A stretch of DNA of 64,000 nucleotides from Bacteroidota bacterium (GTDB taxonomy: Bacteria; Bacteroidota; Bacteroidia; Cytophagales; Cyclobacteriaceae): assembly GCA_024280115.1 (NCBI GenBank), contig JAJRQT010000071.1:1-64000 (forward strand), in the 5' to 3' direction. The notes beneath the pieces were generated by a model. It saw nothing but the letters and a program-made list of their open reading frames with translations, searched no databases and had not been told where the DNA came from. The position numbers and the translations under genes were made by a program. Shown here piece after piece: positions 45,106 to 53,719 of the stretch (position 1 is the stretch's first letter; the number at the start of each line of letters is the position of its first letter).

Positions 45106-46335
45106 CTAATGATCATGTTCCAATTCTCCTTTAATTAGCTCAGAGGAAAGCATATAGGCGCCATTTACTACAACTAATGCATCTTCGGGAAGCGGTTCTC
45201 TAAAAGCAACTTCTACAAATCCGGCATCTCTTATGCCAACAGTAACATCTTTTACCTCAAAAGTTAATTTTTCCTCATGACCCTCTTCTTCTTCATGCCC
45301 ATGTTCATCCGCTTCTTCTACTTGCACGAAAACAAATGATCTGGTGCCTTCGGTCACAATAGCTTCTTCCGGCAGCACATTTGTGAGCTTTTCGCTTTCT
45401 ATAATTCTCCCTTCTACATAAAGACCGGGAAACAAACCTGTCTTTATTTTATCATCTATCTTCGCATGGATGTGTATTGCTTTTGGGTCATCTTCAAAAG
45501 TCTGACCTATCTTTTCAATTTGTGCTTCAATAAGCTCTCCCGGCTTATTTGCAATTGTAAAATAAGCTTTTTGACCAATCCTTATTTTATAAATATCCTT
45601 TTCATAAACCCGGAAATCAACATGAGTTTTTGTATTATCCGTTATATGAAACATGTCTTTGCCCGGATCAATAAAGCCTCCAATACTTATTAAAACTTCA
45701 CCAACATAGCCATCGATTGACGATTTTACAGGTACAGTAGCATATAATTCTCCCGCAACGATTTTATTGACATCCATATCTAATAATTTCAATTTAGCTT
45801 TTAAACCATTAATTTTAGACTGAGTCGAATAATACTCCGACCGGGCTTTTTGATATTCCCTGGCTGAAGAAATTTCTTCTTCGTAGAGCCGTTCTTTACG
45901 TTCAAATTCTATTTTAAGATATTCGAGTTCACTAACACTTTGCTGTAATTCCTGTTGCATTTCGATATAATTAGGGTGCTCCAGGCGGGCGAGGATTTGG
46001 CCCTTCTTTACCCAATCACCTTCTGTAATATAAATAGCGCTAACATTGCCTCCAACAAACGTATTTATCTTAGCCTCATCCTGTGGATAAAGATCAAGAA
46101 ATCCATTTACCTTGATATTATTTCCCAAACTTTTCTGCATAACCGGACCTGTCTCCAGCCCTAATACTTCGGCTTGCCGAGTAGTGATAGATACAGCGTT
46201 TAAAGATTCTTCTTCATGATCCCCATGCTCTTCTGAGTGCGCTTCCCCCTCTGCCGAAGATGAGTCAGAGGGTGTGCACCCACCTATGAATATAACAGCA
46301 GTTATAAATACCGCCATTAACATTAGATTTTTCAT
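45106..46335 (-). CDS. czcB: Efflux RND periplasmic adaptor (CzcB/CusB family lipoprotein)
   Basis: The membrane-fusion protein linking the CzcA pump to the outer-membrane channel. ATG 46335 gives a 409-residue lipoprotein with lipobox IFIGGC (Cys 19). A longer start at 46365 would overlap the czcA stop by one base and blunt the signal. The mature N-terminus is rich in His and Glu (EGEAHSEEHGDHEEES), with similar stretches later (EADEHGHEEEEGHEE) and at the end (ELEHDH), suggesting metal capture. The alpha-hairpin (QQELQQSVSELEYLKIEFER) and barrel domains (AKINTFVGGNVSAIYITEGD) are present. The PII-like gene follows after 5 bases. Confidence 0.9.
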   Translation of the reverse strand: MKNLMLMAVFITAVIFIGGCTPSDSSSAEGEAHSEEHGDHEEESLNAVSITTRQAEVLGLETGPVMQKSLGNNIKVNGFLDLYPQDEAKINTFVGGNVSAIYITEGDWVKKGQILARLEHPNYIEMQQELQQSVSELEYLKIEFERKERLYEEEISSAREYQKARSEYYSTQSKINGLKAKLKLLDMDVNKIVAGELYATVPVKSSIDGYVGEVLISIGGFIDPGKDMFHITDNTKTHVDFRVYEKDIYKIRIGQKAYFTIANKPGELIEAQIEKIGQTFEDDPKAIHIHAKIDDKIKTGLFPGLYVEGRIIESEKLTNVLPEEAIVTEGTRSFVFVQVEEADEHGHEEEEGHEEKLTFEVKDVTVGIRDAGFVEVAFREPLPEDALVVVNGAYMLSSELIKGELEHDH

Positions 46336-46364
46336 TTTCCTGTATTTTCTATGATTTATTTCCA

Positions 46365-49300
46365 TTATAGTGTTCCCATTAAATAGTTAATATCAATTTT
46401 TGTTTGTTTGTATAATCTTAAGGTTTCAAGATAATTATTGCGAATAGCATTGGACTGATCCAGGTTCTGAATGTATTCCACATATTCTATTTCTCCACTT
46501 GTGTACCCTTTACTCGCAAAATTTACCAACTCATCTGCCAGCTCAAGACCTTTGCTTTGGAAGTAACTAAGCTGGGCGCGATACTTTGCCAACTCTTGCA
46601 ATAGGTTATTAAACTCAGTATGCAACCGGAGATTATAACCATCATATTCAGCGCCGGCAATGGCGACGTCCACTTCGGCTGCCTGACTTCGGCCATTATT
46701 AGCCCAAAAGGCAAGTGGAATCCCAATACCAACCGAGAAACCGTTTGCCCCTGATATACCTTCAATTTTCTGACTGAAAAAGCCAGCCGAAAATTCCGGT
46801 ACAAATCCTGATTTCTGCAGTTTATAATTCCTTTGAGCTACATCAATTCGCTTTTGGTAAAAACTTAGCAATGGATTTTGCATAGTATTTGCAGTATCAG
46901 TATAAAGTGGAATATTTATCTCGCTAAGGTTTTTTTGTGTTATTTGAATGACACTGTCGTAATTCATCACATTCTGTAACCGGAGTTTATAAATTTCCAC
47001 ATCAGCCTGGGTTTGCTCTTTCAATAAAAGTATCTCCAGATGTTTTCCCTCAGCCGCAATTCTCGCCAGCCGGTTAGTTTCACCGGTAATGTGGCGCAAT
47101 TCAGCGGCCCTGGCAAAATTGCTATAAATACTGTCCAGACGGTCATAAAGTTCCAGTTGATTGTAGGCCCATGCCAATTGCGTGTATTCACGATTCACCT
47201 GGCGTACCAGATCATTTTTAGTTACAACAACGGCTTGCTGACTTAATTCTATTCTTGCATTTTGAAGTTTGGAACGGGTGCCATACACTGTAGGAAATTT
47301 AAAACTCTGAGATATTTCAAAACCATTGTCGATAAATCCAGTTGTATTTATCTCCCCTTGAGTATAACTCACATATGTATTTCCTAAGTCAACCACTGAT
47401 TTTTTAAGCTTCTCTTCACGGGTAACACCCAGGTTTGCCGCTGTAATTTGCGGATTATTAGCTATCGCAATCTCAACAGCCCTATCCAAACTTATGTTCT
47501 CGACTACCTGATTCTGAGCAACTATCTCAGGGGAAAAACTTACCAGCATTAGTAAAACCATTCCTGCTACAACTGCTTTACCAGGCAGGTTTCCTTTATT
47601 TGAAAGTCGCTTTTCCTTTCTGGATTCTACAATGTAATACAGCACAGGCACTACCACCAGGGTAAGAAACGTTGCCGAGATGAGACCACCAATAACTACT
47701 GTAGCCAGCGGCCGCTGAACTTCTGCTCCCGCTGAGGCCGATATTGCCATTGGTGTAAAACCCATGATCGCAGCGGTTGCAGTAAGTAAAATAGGTCTTA
47801 ATCTTTCCTCTGTTGCGGTTAAAATTCGTTTACCAATATCATTAATACCATGATCCCGTAAATCGTTTAATCGGCTGATCAACACAAGTCCGTTTAAAAC
47901 GGCCACTCCAAATAGCACCACGAAACCAACGCCGGCCGAGATACTGAAAGGCAGCCCCCGGGCAGAAAGAAATAAGATGCCGCCAATAGCCGCCAGAGGT
48001 ACGGCCATGTAAATCATTATTGACTGCGACAGTGATCTTAAAGCAAAGTATAGCAGCATAAAAATCATAGCTAAAGCGAGAGGTACAACAATACTTAGTC
48101 TTTCTTTGGCCCGCATCAGATTCTCAAACGATCCTCCATAGGTAATGTAATAACCAGTGGGTAGTTGTAATTGACTATCCATTTTTTCCTGTATTTCTTT
48201 AATCATTGACTCCACATCACGGCCTCTGACATTAACGCCAACATATATTCGTCTGTAGGTGTTATCCCGGGAAATCTGCATTGGTCCAGGTTTATAGCTG
48301 ATCTCAGCTACTTCTTTTAATGGTACCTGGCTGCCATTGGGAAGATCTACAAAAAGATCCATCAGGTTGCTGATGTCTTTTCTGTAAGATTCCGATAGTC
48401 TGATAACGACATCAAAGCGTTTTTCGCCCTCAAAAATCACTCCGGCGGAGGCTCCGGCAAATGCAGAACTGACATACTGGTTCAGTTTCTTAATATTTAA
48501 TCCGTACTGTGCAATTTTGGCCCTGTTGTAGTTTACGGTGATTTGAGGCAGACCACTTGTTGCTTCAACGCGTACATCGGCAGCTCCTTCTACAGAACCT
48601 ATGATTTTGGCCATTTCCTGAGCCTTACTGGCCAGAATATCAAGATCTTCACCATAAAGTTTAATTGCTACATCTTCACGAACCCCGGTTAGCAATTCAT
48701 TAAAACGCAACTCAACAGGTTGGGTATATACATAGTTTACCCCGGGAATAACGGATATTTTTTCATTTATATTCTCAATAAGTTCTTCCTTGGATGAGGC
48801 AGACACCCATTTATCCATGTCTTTCTCAAGAATAATAAAAATGTCAGAAATATCCATTGGCATCGGGTCGGTGGGAATTTCAGCTACTCCTATACGGGCC
48901 ACTATAGTCTTTACTTCAGGAAAATTGTCCATAACTATATTTTCAATCAGCTTTGAAACCCTGATAGATTCGGTAAGGGAACTCCCCGGTTTTATTAAGG
49001 CTTGCATAGCAATATCACCTTCATCGAGTTTTGGGATAAATTCACCTCCCATCCTCGAAAATACATAGCCTGAAACTGCCAGCAATCCCAGGGCCAGGAT
49101 AAGTACCGTCTTCCGGTAGGTCAGCGCCAAATTCAAGATTGGTTTATATCCTGCGTGAACGAATCTCATAATTCTGTCACTTAAATGCTGAATCGCCCTT
49201 TCAAAACGAACAAATATACTTTTATTACCTTCCCTGGGTGGTTTTAAGAAGACCGCAGAGATCATTGGAACATAAGTTAAACTTAGTATTATAGCTCCTA

Positions 49301-50759
49301 GAACTGCAAAGCCGAAGGTGTAAGCCATAGGCTGGAACATTTTACCTTCTATACCGGTAAGGAATAGGATAGGGGTGAACACGATTAGAATAATGAGCTG
49401 ACCAAAGAATGCTGAATTCATCACACTGCTGCCCGATTCGTAGGCGATTTGATCCATATCGCCAGGGGTAAATTTTGTCACACCCTTTTTAAGGCGAAGT
49501 TCGATATGGTGCACCACGCCCTCAACAACGATTACTGCCCCATCCACTATTATCCCAAAATCGATGGCTCCCAAAGACATCAGATTGGCCCAAACACCGA
49601 ATTGTTTCATAAGGATGAAAGCAAATAATAATGACAAAGGTATAATTGAAGCCGTGATAAGTCCACCCCGGAGACTCCCAAGAAGGATAACCAACACGAA
49701 GATGACGATAAGTGCTCCCTCTACAAGGTTTTTAGTAACTGTGCTTGTAGTTCGTTCTATTAACGCGCTTCTGCTTAAAAATGGTTCTATTTTCAAACCC
49801 TCAGGCAGTGATTTCTGTATCTCTGCAATACGCTTTTCCACATTTTGAATTACATTATTTGGGTTTTCTCCCTTGAGCATAAGGATCTGTCCGCCAACAG
49901 TCTCTCTACCATCCTGAGTAAAAGCGCCAAAACGAACTGCAGAACCATAGCGTACTTCATCTGCTACATCTTTAATCAGCACAGGTGCTCCATTAATGGT
50001 TTTAACTACAATCATCCTCAGGTCTTCCAGGGATCTGGCAAGGCCCTCTCCCCTGATAAAATTCGCCTGGTGGTTTTTCTCGATATAGGCTCCACCGGTA
50101 TTTGCATTGTTAACCTCTAGTGCCTCAAATATTTCCGTCATGGAAATTTCCATGCTATTCATTTTATTTGGGTCGAGAGATATTTCATATTGTTTAAGGT
50201 AGCCACCAAATGCATTTACTTCTACAACACCAGGTACCAAAGCCATTTGACGTTTAACTATCCAATCCTGAATAGTTCTTAAATCCATGGCAGAATACAG
50301 AGAGTCATAGCCAGGTTCAGGCTTGAGAGAATATTGGAAAATTTCACCCAAACCGGTAGTAATTGGGGCCATAAATGGTTCGCCAAAACCTGCCGGTATT
50401 GATTCCTTAACATCAATGAGCTTTTCCTGCACCAACTGACGTGGCAGGTAAGTCCCCATGCGGTCCTCGAATACAATGGTAACTACTGACAAACCAAACC
50501 GGGAAATAGAACGCAACTCTACCACATCCGGTAAATTGGCCATAGCCAGTTCTACAGGGTAGGTGACAAATTGCTCAATATCTTCGGTTCCCAGATTTGG
50601 GGCAATAGTTATTACTTGTACCTGGTTATTCGTAATGTCGGGTACAGAACCCAGGTTAATGGTCATCATGGAGTAAATTCCAACCCCGATAAGCGCTATT
50701 ATCATCAAACTGATGATGAGCTTATTTTTTATAGAAAATGATATAATCTGATTAATCAT
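46365..50759 (-). CDS. czcA: CzcA-type heavy-metal RND pump fused to a CzcC/TolC-type outer-membrane factor
   Basis: A 1464-residue fusion. Residues 1 to about 1040 are an HME-RND proton/metal antiporter: twelve helices, VPDITNNQVQVITIAPNLGT at the N-terminus and the proton-relay motif GAIDFGIIVDGAVIVVEG. After about residue 1040 come a second hydrophobic segment (VVAGMVLLMLVSFSPEIVAQ) resembling a signal peptide and a TolC-like domain (ISLDRAVEIAIANNPQITAA; YTSGEIEYVEYIQNLDQSN). RND-OMF fusions are known in Bacteroidota, but the two parts belong in different membranes, so cleavage at the internal signal is expected (inference). It overlaps the next gene's upstream start at 46365 by one base. 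Confidence 0.93.
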   Translation of the reverse strand: MINQIISFSIKNKLIISLMIIALIGVGIYSMMTINLGSVPDITNNQVQVITIAPNLGTEDIEQFVTYPVELAMANLPDVVELRSISRFGLSVVTIVFEDRMGTYLPRQLVQEKLIDVKESIPAGFGEPFMAPITTGLGEIFQYSLKPEPGYDSLYSAMDLRTIQDWIVKRQMALVPGVVEVNAFGGYLKQYEISLDPNKMNSMEISMTEIFEALEVNNANTGGAYIEKNHQANFIRGEGLARSLEDLRMIVVKTINGAPVLIKDVADEVRYGSAVRFGAFTQDGRETVGGQILMLKGENPNNVIQNVEKRIAEIQKSLPEGLKIEPFLSRSALIERTTSTVTKNLVEGALIVIFVLVILLGSLRGGLITASIIPLSLLFAFILMKQFGVWANLMSLGAIDFGIIVDGAVIVVEGVVHHIELRLKKGVTKFTPGDMDQIAYESGSSVMNSAFFGQLIILIVFTPILFLTGIEGKMFQPMAYTFGFAVLGAIILSLTYVPMISAVFLKPPREGNKSIFVRFERAIQHLSDRIMRFVHAGYKPILNLALTYRKTVLILALGLLAVSGYVFSRMGGEFIPKLDEGDIAMQALIKPGSSLTESIRVSKLIENIVMDNFPEVKTIVARIGVAEIPTDPMPMDISDIFIILEKDMDKWVSASSKEELIENINEKISVIPGVNYVYTQPVELRFNELLTGVREDVAIKLYGEDLDILASKAQEMAKIIGSVEGAADVRVEATSGLPQITVNYNRAKIAQYGLNIKKLNQYVSSAFAGASAGVIFEGEKRFDVVIRLSESYRKDISNLMDLFVDLPNGSQVPLKEVAEISYKPGPMQISRDNTYRRIYVGVNVRGRDVESMIKEIQEKMDSQLQLPTGYYITYGGSFENLMRAKERLSIVVPLALAMIFMLLYFALRSLSQSIMIYMAVPLAAIGGILFLSARGLPFSISAGVGFVVLFGVAVLNGLVLISRLNDLRDHGINDIGKRILTATEERLRPILLTATAAIMGFTPMAISASAGAEVQRPLATVVIGGLISATFLTLVVVPVLYYIVESRKEKRLSNKGNLPGKAVVAGMVLLMLVSFSPEIVAQNQVVENISLDRAVEIAIANNPQITAANLGVTREEKLKKSVVDLGNTYVSYTQGEINTTGFIDNGFEISQSFKFPTVYGTRSKLQNARIELSQQAVVVTKNDLVRQVNREYTQLAWAYNQLELYDRLDSIYSNFARAAELRHITGETNRLARIAAEGKHLEILLLKEQTQADVEIYKLRLQNVMNYDSVIQITQKNLSEINIPLYTDTANTMQNPLLSFYQKRIDVAQRNYKLQKSGFVPEFSAGFFSQKIEGISGANGFSVGIGIPLAFWANNGRSQAAEVDVAIAGAEYDGYNLRLHTEFNNLLQELAKYRAQLSYFQSKGLELADELVNFASKGYTSGEIEYVEYIQNLDQSNAIRNNYLETLRLYKQTKIDINYLMGTL

Positions 50760-50843
50760 GAATTAACTAGTTACTTGTTAAATGAGTGATGATTTTGTAT
50801 GGGTAAATATTTACCAAACAAAAGATTTCCAATAAATTAATCG

Positions 50844-50862
50844 CGATTGTCCGTAACAATCG
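50844..50862. repeat. Small inverted repeat before czcA
   Basis: CGATTGT-CCGTA-ACAATCG is a perfect 7-base stem with a 5-base loop, in the 116 bases between the His-rich gene and czcA. It could attenuate read-through or protect mRNA. No T-run follows on the minus strand. Confidence 0.3.
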
Positions 50863-50875
50863 GAATTAATCCAAC

Positions 50876-51361
50876 CTACCCTATTGTTTCAATAGGCAGG
50901 AATACGGAAGAAGGTGGGCCTCTATGAGGTGAAGATTTTAAAAGAGGTGATAAGTGTGTGAAACCCGAATTCGTGTTACCAACAGAAATGGATTTTTTAA
51001 TTGAAAATTCTGTAAAAACCATGAGTAACAAGCAAGCAATATTTGCTTTTACCGGATCTCTGGGAAATACATCATTTGTTTCTGTAAGCATATAATGTTG
51101 GATTATACACTTTTTTACAGGGTGATCTGTTTCGCTTATAAAACAAACAACTAAATCAAACAGACTTTCATCAAAATGGCTTTGATGCAATATAAGATCA
51201 TGATTTGAACTGTTTTTGTCATTCAGTGAGTAATGATGGTGTGTTGCAGGAATATGATTTTGCAAATCCAATTCCTGATTATGAGGAATAAGGTTATGAG
51301 CAGACCCAAAAGAATAGGTCAGCAAGAGCAATAATGATATAGCTACTTTACTGAATTGCAT
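50876..51361 (-). CDS. Small secreted His-rich protein heading the metal efflux operon
   Basis: ATG 51361 gives 161 residues; the frame also opens at a TTG at 51370. The N-terminus is a signal peptide (FSKVAISLLLLLTYSFGSAH). A histidine-dense section follows (NHIPATHHHYSLNDKNSSNH, LILHQSHFDES), then VKKCIIQHYML, a second hydrophobic stretch and a C-terminal SPHRGPPSSVFLPIETIG. Short His-rich exported proteins at the head of CzcA operons are often seen in Bacteroidota without known function; metal binding is inferred from composition. It lies directly after the candidate Fur-family operator. Confidence 0.65.
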   Translation of the reverse strand: MQFSKVAISLLLLLTYSFGSAHNLIPHNQELDLQNHIPATHHHYSLNDKNSSNHDLILHQSHFDESLFDLVVCFISETDHPVKKCIIQHYMLTETNDVFPRDPVKANIACLLLMVFTEFSIKKSISVGNTNSGFTHLSPLLKSSPHRGPPSSVFLPIETIG

Positions 51362-51367
51362 TGTTTG

Positions 51368-51375
51368 CAAAGCTA
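51368..51375 (-). promoter_or_regulatory. Candidate -7 element for the metal efflux operon
   Basis: On the minus strand TAGCTTTG matches TAnnTTTG exactly. It ends 6 bases before the ATG at 51361, so the leader would be extremely short. The metal-box palindrome at 51389-51403 overlaps where the -33 region would be, which fits repression by a bound regulator. Confidence 0.4.
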
Positions 51376-51388
51376 ACGAATAAAACTA

Positions 51389-51403
51389 TGCAACTGTATT
51401 GCA
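51389..51403. promoter_or_regulatory. Candidate Fur-family operator at the head of the metal efflux operon
   Basis: TGCAACTGTATTGCA is a perfect 5-5-5 inverted repeat, TGCAA-N5-TTGCA, in the 45-base gap between the Fur-family gene (stop at 51407) and the His-rich gene (ATG 51361). The same core occurs at 42072-42086. Similar palindromes are typical of Zur/Fur-family operators. A further loose inverted repeat, TTGCA-N5-TGCAA, at 51356-51370 overlaps coding sequence and may be chance. Confidence 0.5.
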
Positions 51404-51406
51404 AAG

Positions 51407-51820
51407 TTATTTATTGCATTCATCGCACACGCCTTTTACGACCATATTCACGCTTTCGAGGGTGAAATTTTGCGGAAGGTTAATGCCCGGAACCTGGATG
51501 TCATTTAAACAATATGTCTGACCGCATTCTGTGCAATGAAAATGTACATGCAAGTCTTTTGGGTTACATTCGCAAGTATCCTGGCAGAGGGCATATTTCA
51601 CAGATCCTGTACCATCTTCAATTGCGTGTATTACTTTTTTATCTTCAAAGGTTTTAAGGGTTCTGTAAAGGGTGACCCGATCAACCTTCTCAAATTTTTG
51701 TTCTAGCTCAGCAAGGCTGATGGCTGTTTTTTGCTCATTGAGAACTGTATAAACCAATTGGCGCATAGCCGTAGGCTTTACGTTTCTTTCTATAAGTTGT
51801 TGATCGTAATTGGATCCCAT
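51407..51820 (-). CDS. Fur-family metal-responsive transcriptional regulator
   Basis: ATG 51820 gives 137 residues (MGSNYDQQLIERNVKPTAMR); a TTG 18 bases upstream is a less likely start. The winged-helix region includes AISLAELEQKFEKVDRVTLY. The metal site is HVHFHCTECGQTYCLND with a final VCDECNK, giving two CxxC pairs for structural zinc. It could be Zur-, Fur- or Per-type; the context of Zn/Cd-type pumps favours a Zn or Cd response. It lies just upstream of the efflux operon, with the candidate operator between them. Confidence 0.88.
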   Translation of the reverse strand: MGSNYDQQLIERNVKPTAMRQLVYTVLNEQKTAISLAELEQKFEKVDRVTLYRTLKTFEDKKVIHAIEDGTGSVKYALCQDTCECNPKDLHVHFHCTECGQTYCLNDIQVPGINLPQNFTLESVNMVVKGVCDECNK

Positions 51821-51886
51821 GATATCCTGAATTTTCAATTGTTAACTTTCATCTGAACTATATTCCTACCCTACCACCGAAGCATT

Positions 51887-52072
51887 TCAGTCATCTATTT
51901 TTTCAAATACAAAACAAATAAAATCATCTTCACCTCTTTGATCCATCCTGTTCAATGTACAGGGAATCTCTTCATTCAGATCATTTAATTTGCCACAGAC
52001 CAGGCAAAGACCGGGTTTTGGAATTAAATCCGGATTCACTTCTGTCCCATCATCATCAAAATAAGGCGCCAT
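51887..52072 (-). CDS. Small CxxC-containing hypothetical protein
   Basis: A 61-residue protein MAPYFDDDGTEVNPDLIPKP with GLCLVCGKL (CxxC) and two further cysteines (IPCTLN, FICFVF). It could bind zinc but I recognise no family. It starts one base after the stop of the YkgJ-type gene, so the two are probably translated together. It is 66 bases from the Fur-family start. Confidence 0.6.
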   Translation of the reverse strand: MAPYFDDDGTEVNPDLIPKPGLCLVCGKLNDLNEEIPCTLNRMDQRGEDDFICFVFEKIDD

Positions 52073-52073
52073 T

Positions 52074-52589
52074 TTATTTATATTTAAAATTTAATCTCCG
52101 TTTTAGTAATTCGTAAACATTATAAACGATCGGGCATATCTCGTAATTTTGAATAACCCCAAAAAGCCTGAATATGAAATCATCTTTATGTAAATACGGA
52201 TATGAATTACATTCTTCCGGTCTTAGTGAATAAATTGTGCATTTTTTATCTTTTAAAAACTGACAGGGCATTGAATTCAGGTAAAATTTATCCTTTTCTC
52301 CATATTCACCTGGCTTTGTAGATTCTTTTATGAATTTTTCCTTATCAATTTTCAATTCATCTGTCAATCGATCGATTTCTTCTTTTTGAAAGCATGTTTC
52401 TAATTCCATACAGCAATTGCCACATTCTGTGCAATCAACATGCTCAAGAACTTTGGAATAAAGGTCATGTACAATTTTGTCAATTTTATCAGAATCCTGC
52501 CATTTAAGATAGCTTCTGAAGCTAAAATTCTCCTCCTCTCTAATCTTTCCGTTCCTTTTTATGATGTTTAAATCCAGTTCTATTTTCAT
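52074..52589 (-). CDS. YkgJ-family cysteine-cluster protein
   Basis: A 171-residue protein with the zinc or iron-sulfur type motif DCTECGNCCMELETC near residue 55, then SMPCQFLKDKKCTIYSLRPE with ECNSYPY and a late cysteine (ICPIVY). This is the YkgJ/UPF0153 pattern (CxxCxxCC, then CxxL, then RPxxC). The family is thought to bind metal; its function is unknown. It heads a two-gene unit with the 61-residue protein. Confidence 0.85.
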   Translation of the reverse strand: MKIELDLNIIKRNGKIREEENFSFRSYLKWQDSDKIDKIVHDLYSKVLEHVDCTECGNCCMELETCFQKEEIDRLTDELKIDKEKFIKESTKPGEYGEKDKFYLNSMPCQFLKDKKCTIYSLRPEECNSYPYLHKDDFIFRLFGVIQNYEICPIVYNVYELLKRRLNFKYK

Positions 52590-52720
52590 ATCTGTTTTTT
52601 TAATTGTACCTGGTACTTCTCTGATTACTTTCTTCTGAAAATATATGTGCCTGCCCGGGGAATAATAAAACTTTAAATCAACTATGTAATATATGTCACT
52701 TTTGTAACCTCTCCCTAATT

Positions 52721-52728
52721 TAATTTTG
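52721..52728 (+). promoter_or_regulatory. Candidate -7 element for the DUF2892 gene
   Basis: TAATTTTG matches TAnnTTTG exactly and lies 19 bases before the ATG at 52748. A TTTG at 52701-52704 lies 16 bases upstream, slightly short of the usual spacing. Confidence 0.45.
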
Positions 52729-52747
52729 CAAATTAATCAAAAAGAAT

Positions 52748-52957
52748 ATGACAATAAACGATGCTATTAAAGCAATCGCAGGAATTTTTATAGTTGGTTC
52801 CTTGCTACTCGGTTACAACGTGAATGAAAAATGGTTTTTATTCACCGCTTTTGTTGGAGTAAATCTATTTCAATCAAGCTTCACCAAATGGTGTCTTATG
52901 GAAAAAATCCTTGTAAAAGCGGGAATGAAAAAGACAGGCGATAGTTGTAATTGTTAA
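52748..52957 (+). CDS. DUF2892 membrane protein
   Basis: A 69-residue inner-membrane protein with two hydrophobic segments (AIAGIFIVGSLLLGYNV; FLFTAFVGVNLFQSSFT). It has the DUF2892 signature GVNLFQSSFTKWCLMEKIL and ends in DSCNC. Such proteins are often fused to or encoded near rhodanese or metal and sulfur stress genes. It is the only plus-strand gene of the metal island and is divergent from the YkgJ gene. The function is not established. Confidence 0.8.
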   Translation: MTINDAIKAIAGIFIVGSLLLGYNVNEKWFLFTAFVGVNLFQSSFTKWCLMEKILVKAGMKKTGDSCNC

Positions 52958-53056
52958 ACTTTCCTGGTTTCATTTATTTCTAATATTAATCTCACAGTTT
53001 TTTAGAGTTGTAGATTGATGATCTTTTCCATACAGTGATTGTTTTGCCTGGGAGTT

Positions 53057-53713
53057 TTACCGCTGCTTTGTGCGATTCATTTTATAATGTTTAATGTTGG
53101 TCGCAAATTCCTTTGCAATTGTCTGAAGCCTTCCCCATTCCTCATTATCAATAATATCTGATTTTATTAAACTCCCCCCTACTCCTACACAAACAGCACC
53201 CAGGTCGTACCATTTATCAATATTCTCGGATGTAACACCGCCTGTTGGCATGAGTTTTATATTAGGAAAAGGGGCCAATACTGCTTTGATATATTTCATT
53301 CCAAGTGTCTCAGCAGGAAATACTTTTACTACATCGGCACCCCATTCATGTGCCTGGAAGATCTCAGCCGGGCTAAAAGCTCCTGAAAATACGGGTTTGC
53401 CCATCTTATGACACGCATCGATAATTTCCTTTTTAGAAATTGGCGTGACAACAAATTCAGCTCCGGCATTGATTGCTTCTATAGCCATTTTCTCATCGGT
53501 AACTGTTCCAACGCCGGGAATGATGCCGTCAATCTTTGCGAGTTTGGATATACTTTCAATGGCTTTTGGTGTATTCATCGTAACTTCAATGGCACGAATT
53601 CCACCGTCAAATATGCATTTGGCTGCGGGCATTACTCTATCCGCATCTTTAACCCTTAAAATTGCAACAATACCGCCTTCAAGGATTGTATTTAGTATTT
53701 CAACTCTTTCCAT
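53057..53713 (-). CDS. eda: 2-dehydro-3-deoxy-phosphogluconate/4-hydroxy-2-oxoglutarate aldolase
   Basis: A class I aldolase cleaving KDPG (Entner-Doudoroff or uronate breakdown) or related 2-keto-sugar acids. It has 218 residues. Motifs are GGIVAILRVKDADRVMPAAK, GIRAIEVTMNTPKAIESI (Glu of the active site), GVGTVTDEKMA, GAFSPAEI, the Schiff-base lysine in ADVVKVFPAETLG and LMPTGGVTSENI. It lies 6 bases after the YtoQ gene and may be in one operon with it and the SDR reductase. No kdgK or edd is nearby. Confidence 0.93.
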   Translation of the reverse strand: MERVEILNTILEGGIVAILRVKDADRVMPAAKCIFDGGIRAIEVTMNTPKAIESISKLAKIDGIIPGVGTVTDEKMAIEAINAGAEFVVTPISKKEIIDACHKMGKPVFSGAFSPAEIFQAHEWGADVVKVFPAETLGMKYIKAVLAPFPNIKLMPTGGVTSENIDKWYDLGAVCVGVGGSLIKSDIIDNEEWGRLQTIAKEFATNIKHYKMNRTKQR

Positions 53714-53719
53714 ACAATA

